64,000 nucleotides of DNA from Streptomyces musisoli (GTDB lineage Bacteria; Actinomycetota; Actinomycetes; Streptomycetales; Streptomycetaceae): positions 1-64,000 of the forward strand of contig NZ_JAERRH010000022.1 in NCBI RefSeq assembly GCF_016741855.1. Reading direction: 5' to 3'. Under the pieces are notes generated by a model. That model was not told the origin of the DNA. It ran no database searches and was given only the letters and a program-made list of their open reading frames with translations. The position numbers were made by a program, and so were the translations under genes. Shown one piece after another: positions 16,916-28,009 of the stretch; position 1 is the stretch's first letter, and each line of letters begins with the position of its first letter.

Positions 16916-18952
16916 TTACGGGAAGGTCAGCTTCCAGCCGTTGATCGTTCCCGTGTCGTACGTGGCCTGATCCTGCACCCGCAACTTCCAGGTTCCGTTC
17001 GCCGATTCCGCCGTGGCGTTGACCGTGTAGGTCTCGTTCACGTTGTCCGCCGAGTCGCTGCCGCTGAAGTTCTTCAGGCGGTACGCGGTGCCGGACGGGC
17101 CGACGAGGTCGATGACCAGGTCACCACGCCAGGTGTGCGTGATGTCGACCGCCACCTGGAGGTTGCTCGGCGCGTTTCCGGTCCTGCCGGTGACGCTGAT
17201 GTTCGAGGTGACGGCCGGCCCGTTGTCCGGGACGGACACCGGCGTGGTGTTCTCGTACGACGTACCGCCGCCGCCCCCGCCGCCGGAGCGCGAACCGACC
17301 GCGACGCCCGCCCAGGCGTCCTGCACCGCCTTGTACTCGGCGCTGGAGGTGCCGTACAGCTCGCCGGCCGCCGCCAGCGTGCCGGTGCGGGCGCCCGCGT
17401 AGTTGGTGGTGGACGTCCACTTGGTGCTCAGCGCCCGGTACCAGATCTGCAGCGCCTTGTCCCGGCCGATGCCGGTGACCGGGAGGTTGTCCGCCGTCGG
17501 CGAGTTGTAGCTGACGCCGTTGACGACCTTGGCGCCGCTGCCCTCGCTCAGCAGGTAGAAGAAGTGGTTCGCCGGGCCGGACGAGTAGTGCACGTCGACG
17601 CCGCCGATGCCCGAGTACCAGTTGTCCTTGGACGCGCCGTCCTTGCTGGGCTTGTCCATGTAGCGCAGCGGGGTGCCGTTGCCGTTGATGTCGATCTTCT
17701 CGCCGACGAGGTAGTCGCCGACGTCGGTGGGGTTGTTCGCGTAGAACTCCACACCGGCGGCCATGATGTCGCTGGTCGCCTCGTTCAGACCGCCGGACTC
17801 ACCGCTGTAGTTGAGGTTGGCGGTGGCGGAGGTGACGCCGTGGCTCATCTCGTGGCCGGCAACGTCGATCGAGGTCAGCGGCTTGGCGTTGCCGGAGCCG
17901 TCGCCGTAGGTCATGCAGAAGCAGCTGTCGTCCCAGAACGCGTTCACGTACGAGTTGCCGTAGTGGACGCGGGAGTAGGCGCCGACGCCGTTGTTCTTGA
18001 TGCCGCTGCGGCCGAACGTGTTCTTGTAGAAGTCCCAGGTGAGCGCCGCACCGTAGTGGGCGTCCGCGCCGGCCGTGGCGGCGTTGGAGTTGCTCCCGTT
18101 GCCCCAGGTGTCGTTGTTCTGCGAGTACAGGGTGCCGGTGCCGGAGGAGCCGTGGTTCAGGTTGTACGTCTTGTGGTTGCCACGCGCCCCGTCGTTGAGC
18201 GTGTACGTCGAGCCCGACTGGGTCGTGGTCAGCGTGACCTGCCCGCTGTACTGGGTGTTGCCGATGCCGTTCTTGATGCCCTGGTACTCGTAGAGCTTCT
18301 TGCCGGTGGCGGCGTCGGTGATGACGTGCAGCTGGTTCGGGGTGCCGTCGTCCTGGAGGCCGCCGACGACCGTCTCGTACGCCAGCACGGGCTTGCCCGT
18401 CGCCGCCCAGATCACCTTGCGGACGGTGTCCGCGGCCGATTTGGTCCCGCCGAGCGCCTTCGCCCGCTGCACGGCCTGCTTCTCCGCCGCGGCCTTCGAC
18501 ACCGCCGGGGTGAGGCCGGCGACCTTCAGCGTGGCCCCGGTGGCCCGGATCACGTCCATGGTCTTGCTCGCCCTGGTCTCCACGATCAGGTCGCCGCCGA
18601 GCACCGGCAGGCCGCCGTAGGTGCGCTCGTAGCGGGTGTGGAGCGTGCCGTCGGCGTCCTTGACGACGTCCTTGACGACCAGCTGCTCCTTGCCGCCGAG
18701 GCCGATCGATCTGGCGGTGGCGGCCTTCGAGGCGTCGGCGTGGCGTATCAGCTCGGCGCGCTGCGAGGGGGTGAGCTTGACCGCCGCGTGGGCCGGGTTG
18801 GCGTGACCGGCCCGCGGCGCCGCCGGAGCGGCGTCGGCCGCGCCGGACTGGACGGCGGCGGCGATCAGGGCGGCGACACCGGCGAGGGCGACGGTGGCGG
18901 TGCGGCGGTGCGTGAGGTGGGAGGTGCGTCCGCGAGAGGAATTGCTTCTCAA
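16916..18952 (-). CDS. Secreted M4 metallopeptidase with C-terminal P-domain
   Basis: About 678 residues: signal peptide (TATVALAGVAALIAAAVQSG ... ADAAPA), FTP/PepSY propeptide, M4 catalytic domain with HEMSH at 367-371 and GGLNEATSDIMA, a Gly-rich linker near residue 557, then a proprotein-convertase P-domain to the end (DNGPAVTSNISVTG, THTWRGDLVIDLVGPSGTAY, NGWKLTFP). The start could be TTG 18952 or GTG 18955; AAGGAG is 6 bases before TTG and only 3 before GTG, so TTG is preferred. Tandem paralogue of the preceding peptidase, with long nearly identical DNA in the propeptide. The P-domain may aid folding or substrate binding. Confidence 0.92.
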   Translation of the reverse strand: MRSNSSRGRTSHLTHRRTATVALAGVAALIAAAVQSGAADAAPAAPRAGHANPAHAAVKLTPSQRAELIRHADASKAATARSIGLGGKEQLVVKDVVKDADGTLHTRYERTYGGLPVLGGDLIVETRASKTMDVIRATGATLKVAGLTPAVSKAAAEKQAVQRAKALGGTKSAADTVRKVIWAATGKPVLAYETVVGGLQDDGTPNQLHVITDAATGKKLYEYQGIKNGIGNTQYSGQVTLTTTQSGSTYTLNDGARGNHKTYNLNHGSSGTGTLYSQNNDTWGNGSNSNAATAGADAHYGAALTWDFYKNTFGRSGIKNNGVGAYSRVHYGNSYVNAFWDDSCFCMTYGDGSGNAKPLTSIDVAGHEMSHGVTSATANLNYSGESGGLNEATSDIMAAGVEFYANNPTDVGDYLVGEKIDINGNGTPLRYMDKPSKDGASKDNWYSGIGGVDVHYSSGPANHFFYLLSEGSGAKVVNGVSYNSPTADNLPVTGIGRDKALQIWYRALSTKWTSTTNYAGARTGTLAAAGELYGTSSAEYKAVQDAWAGVAVGSRSGGGGGGGTSYENTTPVSVPDNGPAVTSNISVTGRTGNAPSNLQVAVDITHTWRGDLVIDLVGPSGTAYRLKNFSGSDSADNVNETYTVNATAESANGTWKLRVQDQATYDTGTINGWKLTFP

Positions 18953-19284
18953 CACTGACTCCTTCTGCGTGACCGCGGCTCGCGCGGCCAGGGGAGACCG
19001 GACGGTGGGTTGGGGCGTCCGGGCAGAACAGGGCGTTACGCGGAACCAGGTGCAGGTGCGGGTGCAGGTGCTGAACCGGCCCACATGCGCGTGCACGAGC
19101 TGTGGGGTTGCTGTGAGTCGGCCTGGGAAGAGTGGCAGGAGATCTCACGGTCTGTCAGGACCGCGTCATGAATTTGGCCGGAAATGGTCCGTTGTCCGGA
19201 TGTTCATGTTCGGTATGCGAACCGGACGGCTGGGTGCGGTGCGGGGGACGGACCGGCGTGCCGCCCGCCCGTCCCGTGGACCCG

Positions 19285-21156
19285 CTACGCCAGGCTGTCC
19301 CGCCATGCCCGGTGCAGGTTCGCGAACCTGCCGGAACCGCCGATCAGTTCGCCGGGTCGGCCGTCCTCGACGATCCGGCCCCGCTCCATCACCAGCACCC
19401 GGTCCGCGATCTCCACCGTGGACAGCCGGTGCGCGATCACCACTGCCGTACGGCCCCGCAGCACCGTCGACATCGCCCGCTGGACCGCCCGCTCGCCCGG
19501 GACGTCCAGCGCACTGGTCGCCTCGTCCAGGACCAGCACCGCCGGGTCGGCGAGCAACGCGCGGGCGAAGGAGACCAGCTGGCGCTGGCCGGCGGAGATG
19601 CGCCCGCCACGCTTGCGGACGTCGGTGTCGTAGCCGTCGGGCAGGGCGCTGATGAACTCGTGCGCGCCGATCGCCTTCGCGGCCTGCTCGATCTCCGCGC
19701 GGCCGGCGTCCGGCCGGCCGATGGCGATGTTGTCCGCGACGGTGCCGGAGAACAGGAACGCCTCCTGCGTCACCATGACCACCCCGCGCCGCAGCTCCGC
19801 CACGGACAGCTCGCGCAGATCCACCCCGTCCAGCAGGACGCGGCCCTCGGAGGGGTCGTAGAAGCGGGCGAGGAGCTTGGCGAGTGTGGACTTGCCCGCA
19901 CCCGTGGAGCCGACCACGGCGACCGTCTGCCCGGCCGGGAGCGTCAGGTCGAACGGGGGCAGCACCTCGCCGCCGGTGCGGTAGCCGAACCGGACACCGT
20001 CGAAGACCACCTCACGGCCCGGGAGACCGCCCCTCGCCGGGGGGAGCTCCCGCGAAGCCGCCGGTTCCGGCACGGACGGGGTCTGCGCCAGCAGCCCGGC
20101 GATCTTCTCCAGCGAGGCGGCGGCCGACTGGTAGGAGTTCAGGAACATCCCCAGCCGGTCGATCGGGTCGTAGAGCCGGCGCAGGTACAGCACCGCCGCC
20201 GCCAGCACGCCCAGCTCCAGCGAACCGGACGCCACCCGGTAGGCGCCCCACAGCACGATCCCCGCGACCGCCGTGTTGGCCACCAGCCGGGAGCCCACCA
20301 CATAGCGGGCCATCTCCAGCAGGGCGTCGCCGTTGGTGTGCGCGTGGCGCCGGTTGAGGACGGCGAACTCGGCGTCGTTCGCGGCCTCCCGGCGGAAGGC
20401 GCGCACCGGCCGGATGCCGTTCATCGTCTCCACGAACTTCACGATCACCGCGGCGATCGCCGTGGACCGGGCCCGGTACACCCGGCCCGCCCGCCGGCGG
20501 TACACCCGGACGAGCAGGTACAGCGGCGCGAAGGAGGCCACCGCGACCGCGCCCAGACCGAGATCCAGCCACAGCAGCAGCGCCGAGATGTAGACGAAGG
20601 ACAGCACGACGGTCACCAGCTCCTGGAGGCCCTCCTCGAGGAGCTCGCGCAGCGACTCGACGTCGGTGGTGGAGCGGGAGATCAGCCGGCCCGAGGTGTA
20701 CCGCTCGTGGAAGTCGATGCTCAGCGCCTGGGCGTGCCGGAAGATCCGGCCCCGCAGGTCGAGCAGCACGTCCTGGCTGACCCGGGCGGACGACTCGATG
20801 AACGCGAACTGCAGCACACCGGACAGCAGCGCGCACAGCAGATAGCCGACGGCCACCGCGATCAGCGGACCGTGCCGGTGGTCGCGGAACGCGGGTACGG
20901 CGGTGTCGATGGCGTACGCCACCAGCAGCGGGCCCACCTGGACCGCGGCCTGCTGGAGAAGCAGCAGCAGCGTGGTGACCGCGGTCCCCGCCTTCAGGGG
21001 CGAGAGCAGGGAGCGCAGCAGGGCGGCCGTCGCCCCGGGCGGGGCGGGCAGCAGGTCGCGGTCGAAGGCGTCACCGCCATCGCCGCCGCCGTCGGCGGTG
21101 CCCGGCGCGCGGTGCTCGTCGTCGGCGGTGGGCGTGGAGGCGGTCGGCGCGGTCAA
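19285..21156 (-). CDS. ABC exporter subunit (TMD-NBD), consensus ATPase site
   Basis: 623 residues. A disordered N-terminus (1-50) and a six-helix ABC transmembrane region (about 60-345, FDFHERYTSG-like coupling region) precede the NBD: Walker A GSTGAGKST, signature RISAGQRQL, Walker B VLVLDEATSALD with the catalytic Glu, and H-loop IAHRLST. The start TTG 21156 overlaps the preceding gene's stop by 4 bases (TTGA) and has GGAGG 7 bases upstream, so the two half-transporters are coupled. Together they form a heterodimeric type IV (B-family) exporter. The substrate is unknown; drug or lipid export is typical. Confidence 0.92.
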   Translation of the reverse strand: MTAPTASTPTADDEHRAPGTADGGGDGGDAFDRDLLPAPPGATAALLRSLLSPLKAGTAVTTLLLLLQQAAVQVGPLLVAYAIDTAVPAFRDHRHGPLIAVAVGYLLCALLSGVLQFAFIESSARVSQDVLLDLRGRIFRHAQALSIDFHERYTSGRLISRSTTDVESLRELLEEGLQELVTVVLSFVYISALLLWLDLGLGAVAVASFAPLYLLVRVYRRRAGRVYRARSTAIAAVIVKFVETMNGIRPVRAFRREAANDAEFAVLNRRHAHTNGDALLEMARYVVGSRLVANTAVAGIVLWGAYRVASGSLELGVLAAAVLYLRRLYDPIDRLGMFLNSYQSAAASLEKIAGLLAQTPSVPEPAASRELPPARGGLPGREVVFDGVRFGYRTGGEVLPPFDLTLPAGQTVAVVGSTGAGKSTLAKLLARFYDPSEGRVLLDGVDLRELSVAELRRGVVMVTQEAFLFSGTVADNIAIGRPDAGRAEIEQAAKAIGAHEFISALPDGYDTDVRKRGGRISAGQRQLVSFARALLADPAVLVLDEATSALDVPGERAVQRAMSTVLRGRTAVVIAHRLSTVEIADRVLVMERGRIVEDGRPGELIGGSGRFANLHRAWRDSLA

Positions 21157-22949
21157 CGGTGGTCCTCCTCGTCCCCGGACATCAGGTAGGCGTACTCGGG
21201 GTTGGTGCGAAGCAGTTCCTGGTGGGTGCCGACGGCCGCGATCCGGCCGCCCGAGAGCAGGGCGACCCGGTCGGCGAGCAGCACCGTGGACGGCCGGTGT
21301 GCCACGATCAGCGCGGTGGTGTCGGCGAGCACCTGCCGCAGCGCGGCCTCCACCGCGGCCTCGGTGTGCACGTCGAGCGCGGACAGCGGGTCGTCCAGCA
21401 CCAGGAAGCGAGGCCGGCCGACCACCGCGCGGGCCAGTGCGAGCCGCTGCCGCTGGCCGCCGGACAGGCTGAGTCCCTGCTCGCCGACACGGGTGCCGGT
21501 GCCCTGGGGGAGGGTGTGCACGAAATCCGCCTGCGCCACGGCGAGCGCGCGGTCGAGGTCGGCCGCCGTGGCGCCGTCGCCCGCGCCCATGAGGACGTTC
21601 TCGCCGACGCCGGCGGAGAAGAGGGTGGGTTCCTCGAACGCGACGGCGACCTTGGCGCGCAGTTCCTCGCGCGGCACGGCCGTGATGTCGACGCCGTCCA
21701 GGGTGATCCGGCCGGCGGTGACCTCGTGCAGGCGGGGGACGAGCGCGGTGAGCGTCGTCTTGCCGCTGCCGGTGGCGCCCACCAGCGCCATGGACTCGCC
21801 GGGGTGGATGTGCAGGTCGATGTGGGCGAGCACGGGCGGGGCGTCCGGGGGCGCGTCGGGGTAGCGGAACCGGACGCCCTCGAAGCGGAGTCCGGCGCGG
21901 GCGGCCGTCGGGGGAGGGCCGTCGGCCGCCCCGGCGGCGGCACCGTCCGTGTCCGTCTCCGGCGCCTCGTCCATCACCTCGAAGTACCGTTCCGTCGCGG
22001 TCGCCGCCTCCTGGCTCATGGCCAGCAGGAACCCGATCGAGTCCACCGGCCAGCGCAGCGCGAGGGCCGTGCTCAGGAAGGCGACCAGGGTCCCGGCCGA
22101 CAGCCCTCCGTCGGCCACCCGGACGGAGCCCAGGACCAGCGCCGCCCCGATGGCCAGTTCGGGCAGCGCCACGATGACGCCCCAGATGACGGCCAGCAGC
22201 CGCGCCTTGCGCAGCTCGGTGCCGCGCAGGACGGCCGCCAGCTCGTGGAACGCCCGCACTTGGCTGCGGTGCCTGCCGAAGCCCTTGACGATGCGGATGC
22301 CGAGCACGCTCTCCTCGACCACCGTCGTCAGGTCGCCGACCTGGTCCTGGGCGCGCCGCGTCACCTGGGCGTAGCGCCGTTCGAAGACCGCGCAGGTCCA
22401 CATCACGGGGATCGCCGGAGCGAGGATGACGAGGCCCAGGACCCAGTCCTGCACCAGCATGATCGCCACGCCGATGACGATGGTGACGCCGTTGACGAGC
22501 AGGAACGTCAGGGGAAAGGCGAGGAACTGGCGCAGCAGCATCAGGTCCGTGGTGGCACGGGACAGCAACTGGCCGGACGCCCAGCGGTCGTGGAAGGCGA
22601 CGGGCAGTCGCTGCAGCCGGCGGTACAGGGCGGCCCGCATCTCCGCCTCCACCTGTGACAGCGGCCGGGCCACCAGCCAGCGCCGTATGCCGAACAGCAC
22701 CGCTTCGGCGACCCCGAGGGCGAGCAGGTACAGCGCGCCGAGCCACACCCCGGACGGGTCCCGGTCGGCGACCGGACCGTCCACCATCCACTTCAGGACG
22801 AGCGGGATCACCAGACCTGTGCAGGAGGCGACGATCGCGACGAGAGCGGCCGTGCACATCCGAGCCCGGACCGGGCGGACGTACGGCCACAGCCGCAACA
22901 GGGTGCGGACGGCGGAGCGGTCCTCGGTGGTTGCACGTGTCGTGGGCAT
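21153..22949 (-). CDS. ABC exporter subunit (TMD-NBD), degenerate ATPase site
   Basis: 598 residues from ATG 22949 (MPTTRATTEDRSAV). Six transmembrane helices (about 30-330) are followed by an NBD with Walker A GATGSGKTT, canonical LSLSGGQRQRL, and Walker B FLVLDDPLSALD, where Asp replaces the catalytic Glu. The H-loop is IVAHRPST. Longer in-frame frames reach into a GC-rich 18-bp repeat and are rejected as coding. Its degenerate Walker B paired with the partner's ISAGQ signature is the pattern of asymmetric heterodimeric exporters, in which one ATP site hydrolyses poorly. First gene of the pair. Confidence 0.92.
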   Translation of the reverse strand: MPTTRATTEDRSAVRTLLRLWPYVRPVRARMCTAALVAIVASCTGLVIPLVLKWMVDGPVADRDPSGVWLGALYLLALGVAEAVLFGIRRWLVARPLSQVEAEMRAALYRRLQRLPVAFHDRWASGQLLSRATTDLMLLRQFLAFPLTFLLVNGVTIVIGVAIMLVQDWVLGLVILAPAIPVMWTCAVFERRYAQVTRRAQDQVGDLTTVVEESVLGIRIVKGFGRHRSQVRAFHELAAVLRGTELRKARLLAVIWGVIVALPELAIGAALVLGSVRVADGGLSAGTLVAFLSTALALRWPVDSIGFLLAMSQEAATATERYFEVMDEAPETDTDGAAAGAADGPPPTAARAGLRFEGVRFRYPDAPPDAPPVLAHIDLHIHPGESMALVGATGSGKTTLTALVPRLHEVTAGRITLDGVDITAVPREELRAKVAVAFEEPTLFSAGVGENVLMGAGDGATAADLDRALAVAQADFVHTLPQGTGTRVGEQGLSLSGGQRQRLALARAVVGRPRFLVLDDPLSALDVHTEAAVEAALRQVLADTTALIVAHRPSTVLLADRVALLSGGRIAAVGTHQELLRTNPEYAYLMSGDEEDHR

Positions 22950-23004
22950 CACCGCGAGCGTACGGACCGGCACGGATTTCACCCACCGAGTTTCGGACGC
23001 GGCC

Positions 23005-23100
23005 CCGGCCAAGCGGCGCGGGGCCGGCAAGGGGCGCGGGGCCGGCAAGGGGCGCGGGGCCGGCAAGCGGCGCGGGGCCGGCCCGGGGGCGCGGGGCCGG
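23005..23100. repeat. GC-rich 18-bp tandem repeat, about five units
   Basis: Units of 18-19 bp of the form ccggcaaggggcgcgggg run head to tail between the ABC exporter start and the lectin terminator. The inner units are nearly identical; the first and last diverge. The array lies in the 5' region of the exporter pair and is not thought to be translated. Confidence 0.8.
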
Positions 23101-23204
23101 CATCAGCCGTTCGGACGACGCCGCTTCGAGCGGTCCGGCCGATGTGCCGGGTTGTGCGCGCGGGGTCCCCGGGGCATGCCATGCGTCATCCACGGAAGAA
23201 GAAG

Positions 23205-23234
23205 AGGCCCCGGGGACGTCGAATCCCCGGGGCT
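23205..23234 (-). terminator. Terminator of the lectin gene
   Basis: An 11-bp stem (gccccgggga / tccccggggc plus one flanking pair) with a 7-base loop, followed on the minus strand by CTTCTTCTTCC. It lies about 30 bp after the lectin stop. Confidence 0.8.
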
Positions 23235-23261
23235 TTCCCGGTGTGCGCCTTCAGTCGCTCA

Positions 23262-23747
23262 TCAGTGCCACTTCTGGTCCTTGTTGCCGTTGCAGCTCCA
23301 CTGGATCGCAGTGGTTCCCCCGCTGAAGCTGCCGGATCCGGCAAGGCACTTCTTCGAGTTCCTGTTGAGGATCTCGTTTCCCCTGCCCTTCGTGTACCAC
23401 TTCTGGTCGGGGTTTCCGTTGCAGTCCCACACCGCGATTTTGGCGCCCTGCGACGCCGAGCCGCCCCAGGTGCCCAGGCACTGGCCGTTGCCGTTGATTA
23501 TCTGGTAGAAGTTCCCGAGGACGTCTTCGCCGACGTAATTGAAGGTCCAGGTCTGGTCGCGGTTACCGTTGCAGGTCCACAGGTAGCCGACGGTGCGGTC
23601 GGCTCCGTTTTTGCTTCCCAGGCACCAGCCATAACCGTTCTTCAGGCTGACACCCGCCGCCGATGCGGACGGCGCAAGCCCGACAACCGTCACCAGAGCG
23701 GCCGAGAGGGCGCCTGTCGTGATCGACGCGCGCGCAAACTTGTTCAT
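23262..23747 (-). CDS. Secreted ricin-type beta-trefoil lectin
   Basis: 161 residues. A signal peptide (ASITTGALSAALVTVVGLAP, cleavage near SASA) precedes a single RICIN beta-trefoil of about 130 residues. Three QxW-type repeats are visible: CNGNRDQTW, CNGNPDQKW and CNGNKDQKW. Cys pairs occur in GWCLGSK, GQCLGTW and KKCLAG. There is no attached catalytic domain, so this is a stand-alone extracellular carbohydrate-binding protein. Start ATG 23747 has AAGGA upstream. A palindrome at 23821-23833 lies in its promoter region. GC is lower than in neighbouring genes. Confidence 0.92.
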   Translation of the reverse strand: MNKFARASITTGALSAALVTVVGLAPSASAAGVSLKNGYGWCLGSKNGADRTVGYLWTCNGNRDQTWTFNYVGEDVLGNFYQIINGNGQCLGTWGGSASQGAKIAVWDCNGNPDQKWYTKGRGNEILNRNSKKCLAGSGSFSGGTTAIQWSCNGNKDQKWH

Positions 23748-24160
23748 GGCCTAAATCCTTCCAGGAATTGTCCTGATCGGGCGTCAGACCCGATAGCGAG
23801 ATCGTATCCTACTGATCTTTTGACACCGTGTCAGACGGCCGGATCACGCCAGGCGTGACCGGACTCGAATCTTCCGGAGAATAGGCATGGTTGAGCATGG
23901 CGGCGTGCGCGGGCAACTGATTTGTGGACCGGCGGCGCAAGGGGACCTGGAGGCCCGGAGAATTCCTGCCGGTGCCTGGAGAAGGTGACCGTTTCCCATC
24001 CTTGACGGCGGCCCTGTCCACCATCAGGGAAATCGCCTTCCGGCATCGCCTTCCACGGCCCCCGTTCCGTCGGCTGTCCACACTCAGAGAAAGGGGCTGA
24101 ATCGCACGGGGGTTGCATTCGACAGGCGTGATCCACGTCACGGACGGCTCTCGGGCAGGC
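23748..24160. promoter_or_regulatory. Lectin upstream region with 13-bp perfect palindrome
   Basis: 413 bp without a gene, between the lectin start and the glgX stop. It contains the perfect inverted repeat TGACACCGTGTCA at 23821-23833. Reading toward the lectin, AAAAGATCAGTAGGATAC follows, so the palindrome sits just upstream of a possible -10 (TAGGAT or GGATAC). This suggests an operator. I see nothing else convincing in the stretch. Confidence 0.5.
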
Positions 24161-26404
<2,244 letters not shown>

Positions 26405-26635
26405 TGTCGGCCCTCTTCTCAGTGGCTCACCCGAGGGGCGCGGTCGGCGTGCCGCGGAGCCGGGGAGCGTTCCGGCAACCCGGCCACCCGGCACGACCGC
26501 GCCCCGACGGCTCCCGCGCGAACCGGGGGTGTCTCCTGCGCGGAGGCTCCCCGACGTGTCGTCCTTCCCTGTGTTCTGCCCAGTGCGTGGCTCGCACTCA
26601 CGTTTCCCCGGAGCGGGCCCGTCGTTGAGCCCCCC

Positions 26636-27859
26636 GTGAGGCACGTACAAGGACGCGCACGGCGCGCGGGGGCCGCGCTGGCGGCCCTACTGACATGGGC
26701 GGGGCTGCTCACGGGCTGCTCCGCGGACGGCCCGGGACCGCTGGGCATGGGCGGGGCACTGGGCAAACCACCTGCCCCCGAGGACGTCATCCGGGTGACT
26801 CCCGACGACGGCAGCAAGGGCGTACGTCCGGGTGACCGGCTGCGGATCCGGGTGCCCGGAGGGCGGCTGGAGAAGGTGACCGTCGTCAGGTCGCAGGACG
26901 CACAGGACTCGCCGGTCCCGGGACACGTCGCCGAGGACGGGCTGACCTGGCTGCCCGACCAGAACCGGCTGGCGCTCGCCGCCAAGTACACCGTCGACGT
27001 GGTGGCACTGGACTCCCGGGGCCGCCGCTCGGCCCGGCACACCACCTTCACCACCTACGTCCCCGACGAGCGGTTCATCGGCTACGTGACGCCCGAGAAC
27101 CGCGCCACCGTCGGCACCGGGATGATCGTCTCGCTCGCCTTCAGCCGGGAGATCGAGAACCGCGCCGCCGTCGAACGGGCCGTGCGCGTCACCGCCCGGC
27201 CGCCGGTCGAGATCCGCCCGCACTGGTTCGGCAAGGACCGCCTGGACTTCCGTCCCGAGCACTACTGGAAGCCCGGCACCGAGGTCACCGTCGACCTGGG
27301 CCTGCGGGACGTCGAGGGCGCGCACGGCGTCTACGGCCTCCAGGACAAGACCTTCTCCTTCACCGTCGGCCGCAGCCAGGTGTCCCGGGTGGACGTCACC
27401 AAGCACACCATGGACGTCCGGCGGGACGGGCAGCTCCTCGCGACCGTGCCCATCACGGCGGGCGCGCCCAAGCACCCGAGCTACAACGGGAAGATGGTGG
27501 TGATGGACATGCTGGAGGTCACCCGCATGAACAGCCAGACCGTCGGCTTCGGCGGCGAGTACGACATCCCCGACGTCCCGCACGCCATGAAGCTCACCGA
27601 CTCCGGCACCTTCCTGCACGGCAACTACTGGGCCCCGGACGCCCCCGGGGTGGCCAACGTCAGCCACGGCTGTGTGGGCCTCAGGGACGTCAAGGGCGGC
27701 GGCTCGGACACCCCGGCGGGCTGGTTCTTCGACCGCAGCCTCGTCGGTGACGTCATCGAAGTGGTGCACAGCAAGGACAAGACGGTCGCACCGGACAACG
27801 GACTCGGCGGCTGGAACATGCCCTGGAAGGAGTGGAAGGCGGGCGGCGCGGTGAAGTGA
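26636..27859 (+). CDS. Lipoprotein L,D-transpeptidase (YkuD)
   Basis: 407 residues from GTG 26636. The lipoprotein signal (LAALLTWAGLLTGC, Cys near residue 27) is followed by tandem Ig-like domains (about 60-270) and a YkuD domain with HGNYWAPDAPG and the active-site motif NVSHGCVGLRDV (His and Cys present). It forms 3-3 cross-links in peptidoglycan at the outer membrane face. A conserved C-terminal tail (VAPDNGLGGWNMPWKEWK) follows, as in mycobacterial Ldt enzymes. No ribosome site is obvious before the GTG. Close paralogue of the next gene. Confidence 0.92.
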   Translation: MRHVQGRARRAGAALAALLTWAGLLTGCSADGPGPLGMGGALGKPPAPEDVIRVTPDDGSKGVRPGDRLRIRVPGGRLEKVTVVRSQDAQDSPVPGHVAEDGLTWLPDQNRLALAAKYTVDVVALDSRGRRSARHTTFTTYVPDERFIGYVTPENRATVGTGMIVSLAFSREIENRAAVERAVRVTARPPVEIRPHWFGKDRLDFRPEHYWKPGTEVTVDLGLRDVEGAHGVYGLQDKTFSFTVGRSQVSRVDVTKHTMDVRRDGQLLATVPITAGAPKHPSYNGKMVVMDMLEVTRMNSQTVGFGGEYDIPDVPHAMKLTDSGTFLHGNYWAPDAPGVANVSHGCVGLRDVKGGGSDTPAGWFFDRSLVGDVIEVVHSKDKTVAPDNGLGGWNMPWKEWKAGGAVK

Positions 27860-28009
27860 CCGGGGGAGGGGACGCGGGTGAGGGTGCCAGGCGGAAGTTG
27901 CGACGGAACGGTGACATTCGCCTGACACCGCTCACAAAACCTGGCGGTTAATATGCGCGCAAAGAGGTGGGGAGCGGGCCTGACCTGGGCCTGGTGAGGG
28001 GAGAACAAC

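Noticed and set aside
19285..23193. A single very long frame suggesting a fused ABC exporter
   Set aside because: Its first half has no protein-like sequence. The real upstream half-transporter is in another frame and the two genes overlap by 4 bases, so they are separate proteins.
27901..27954. SigE-type promoter (GGAAC) before the second L,D-transpeptidase
   Set aside because: GGAAC is present at 27905, but no matching -10 is found at the proper distance. TTAATAT remains only a weak candidate for a housekeeping promoter.
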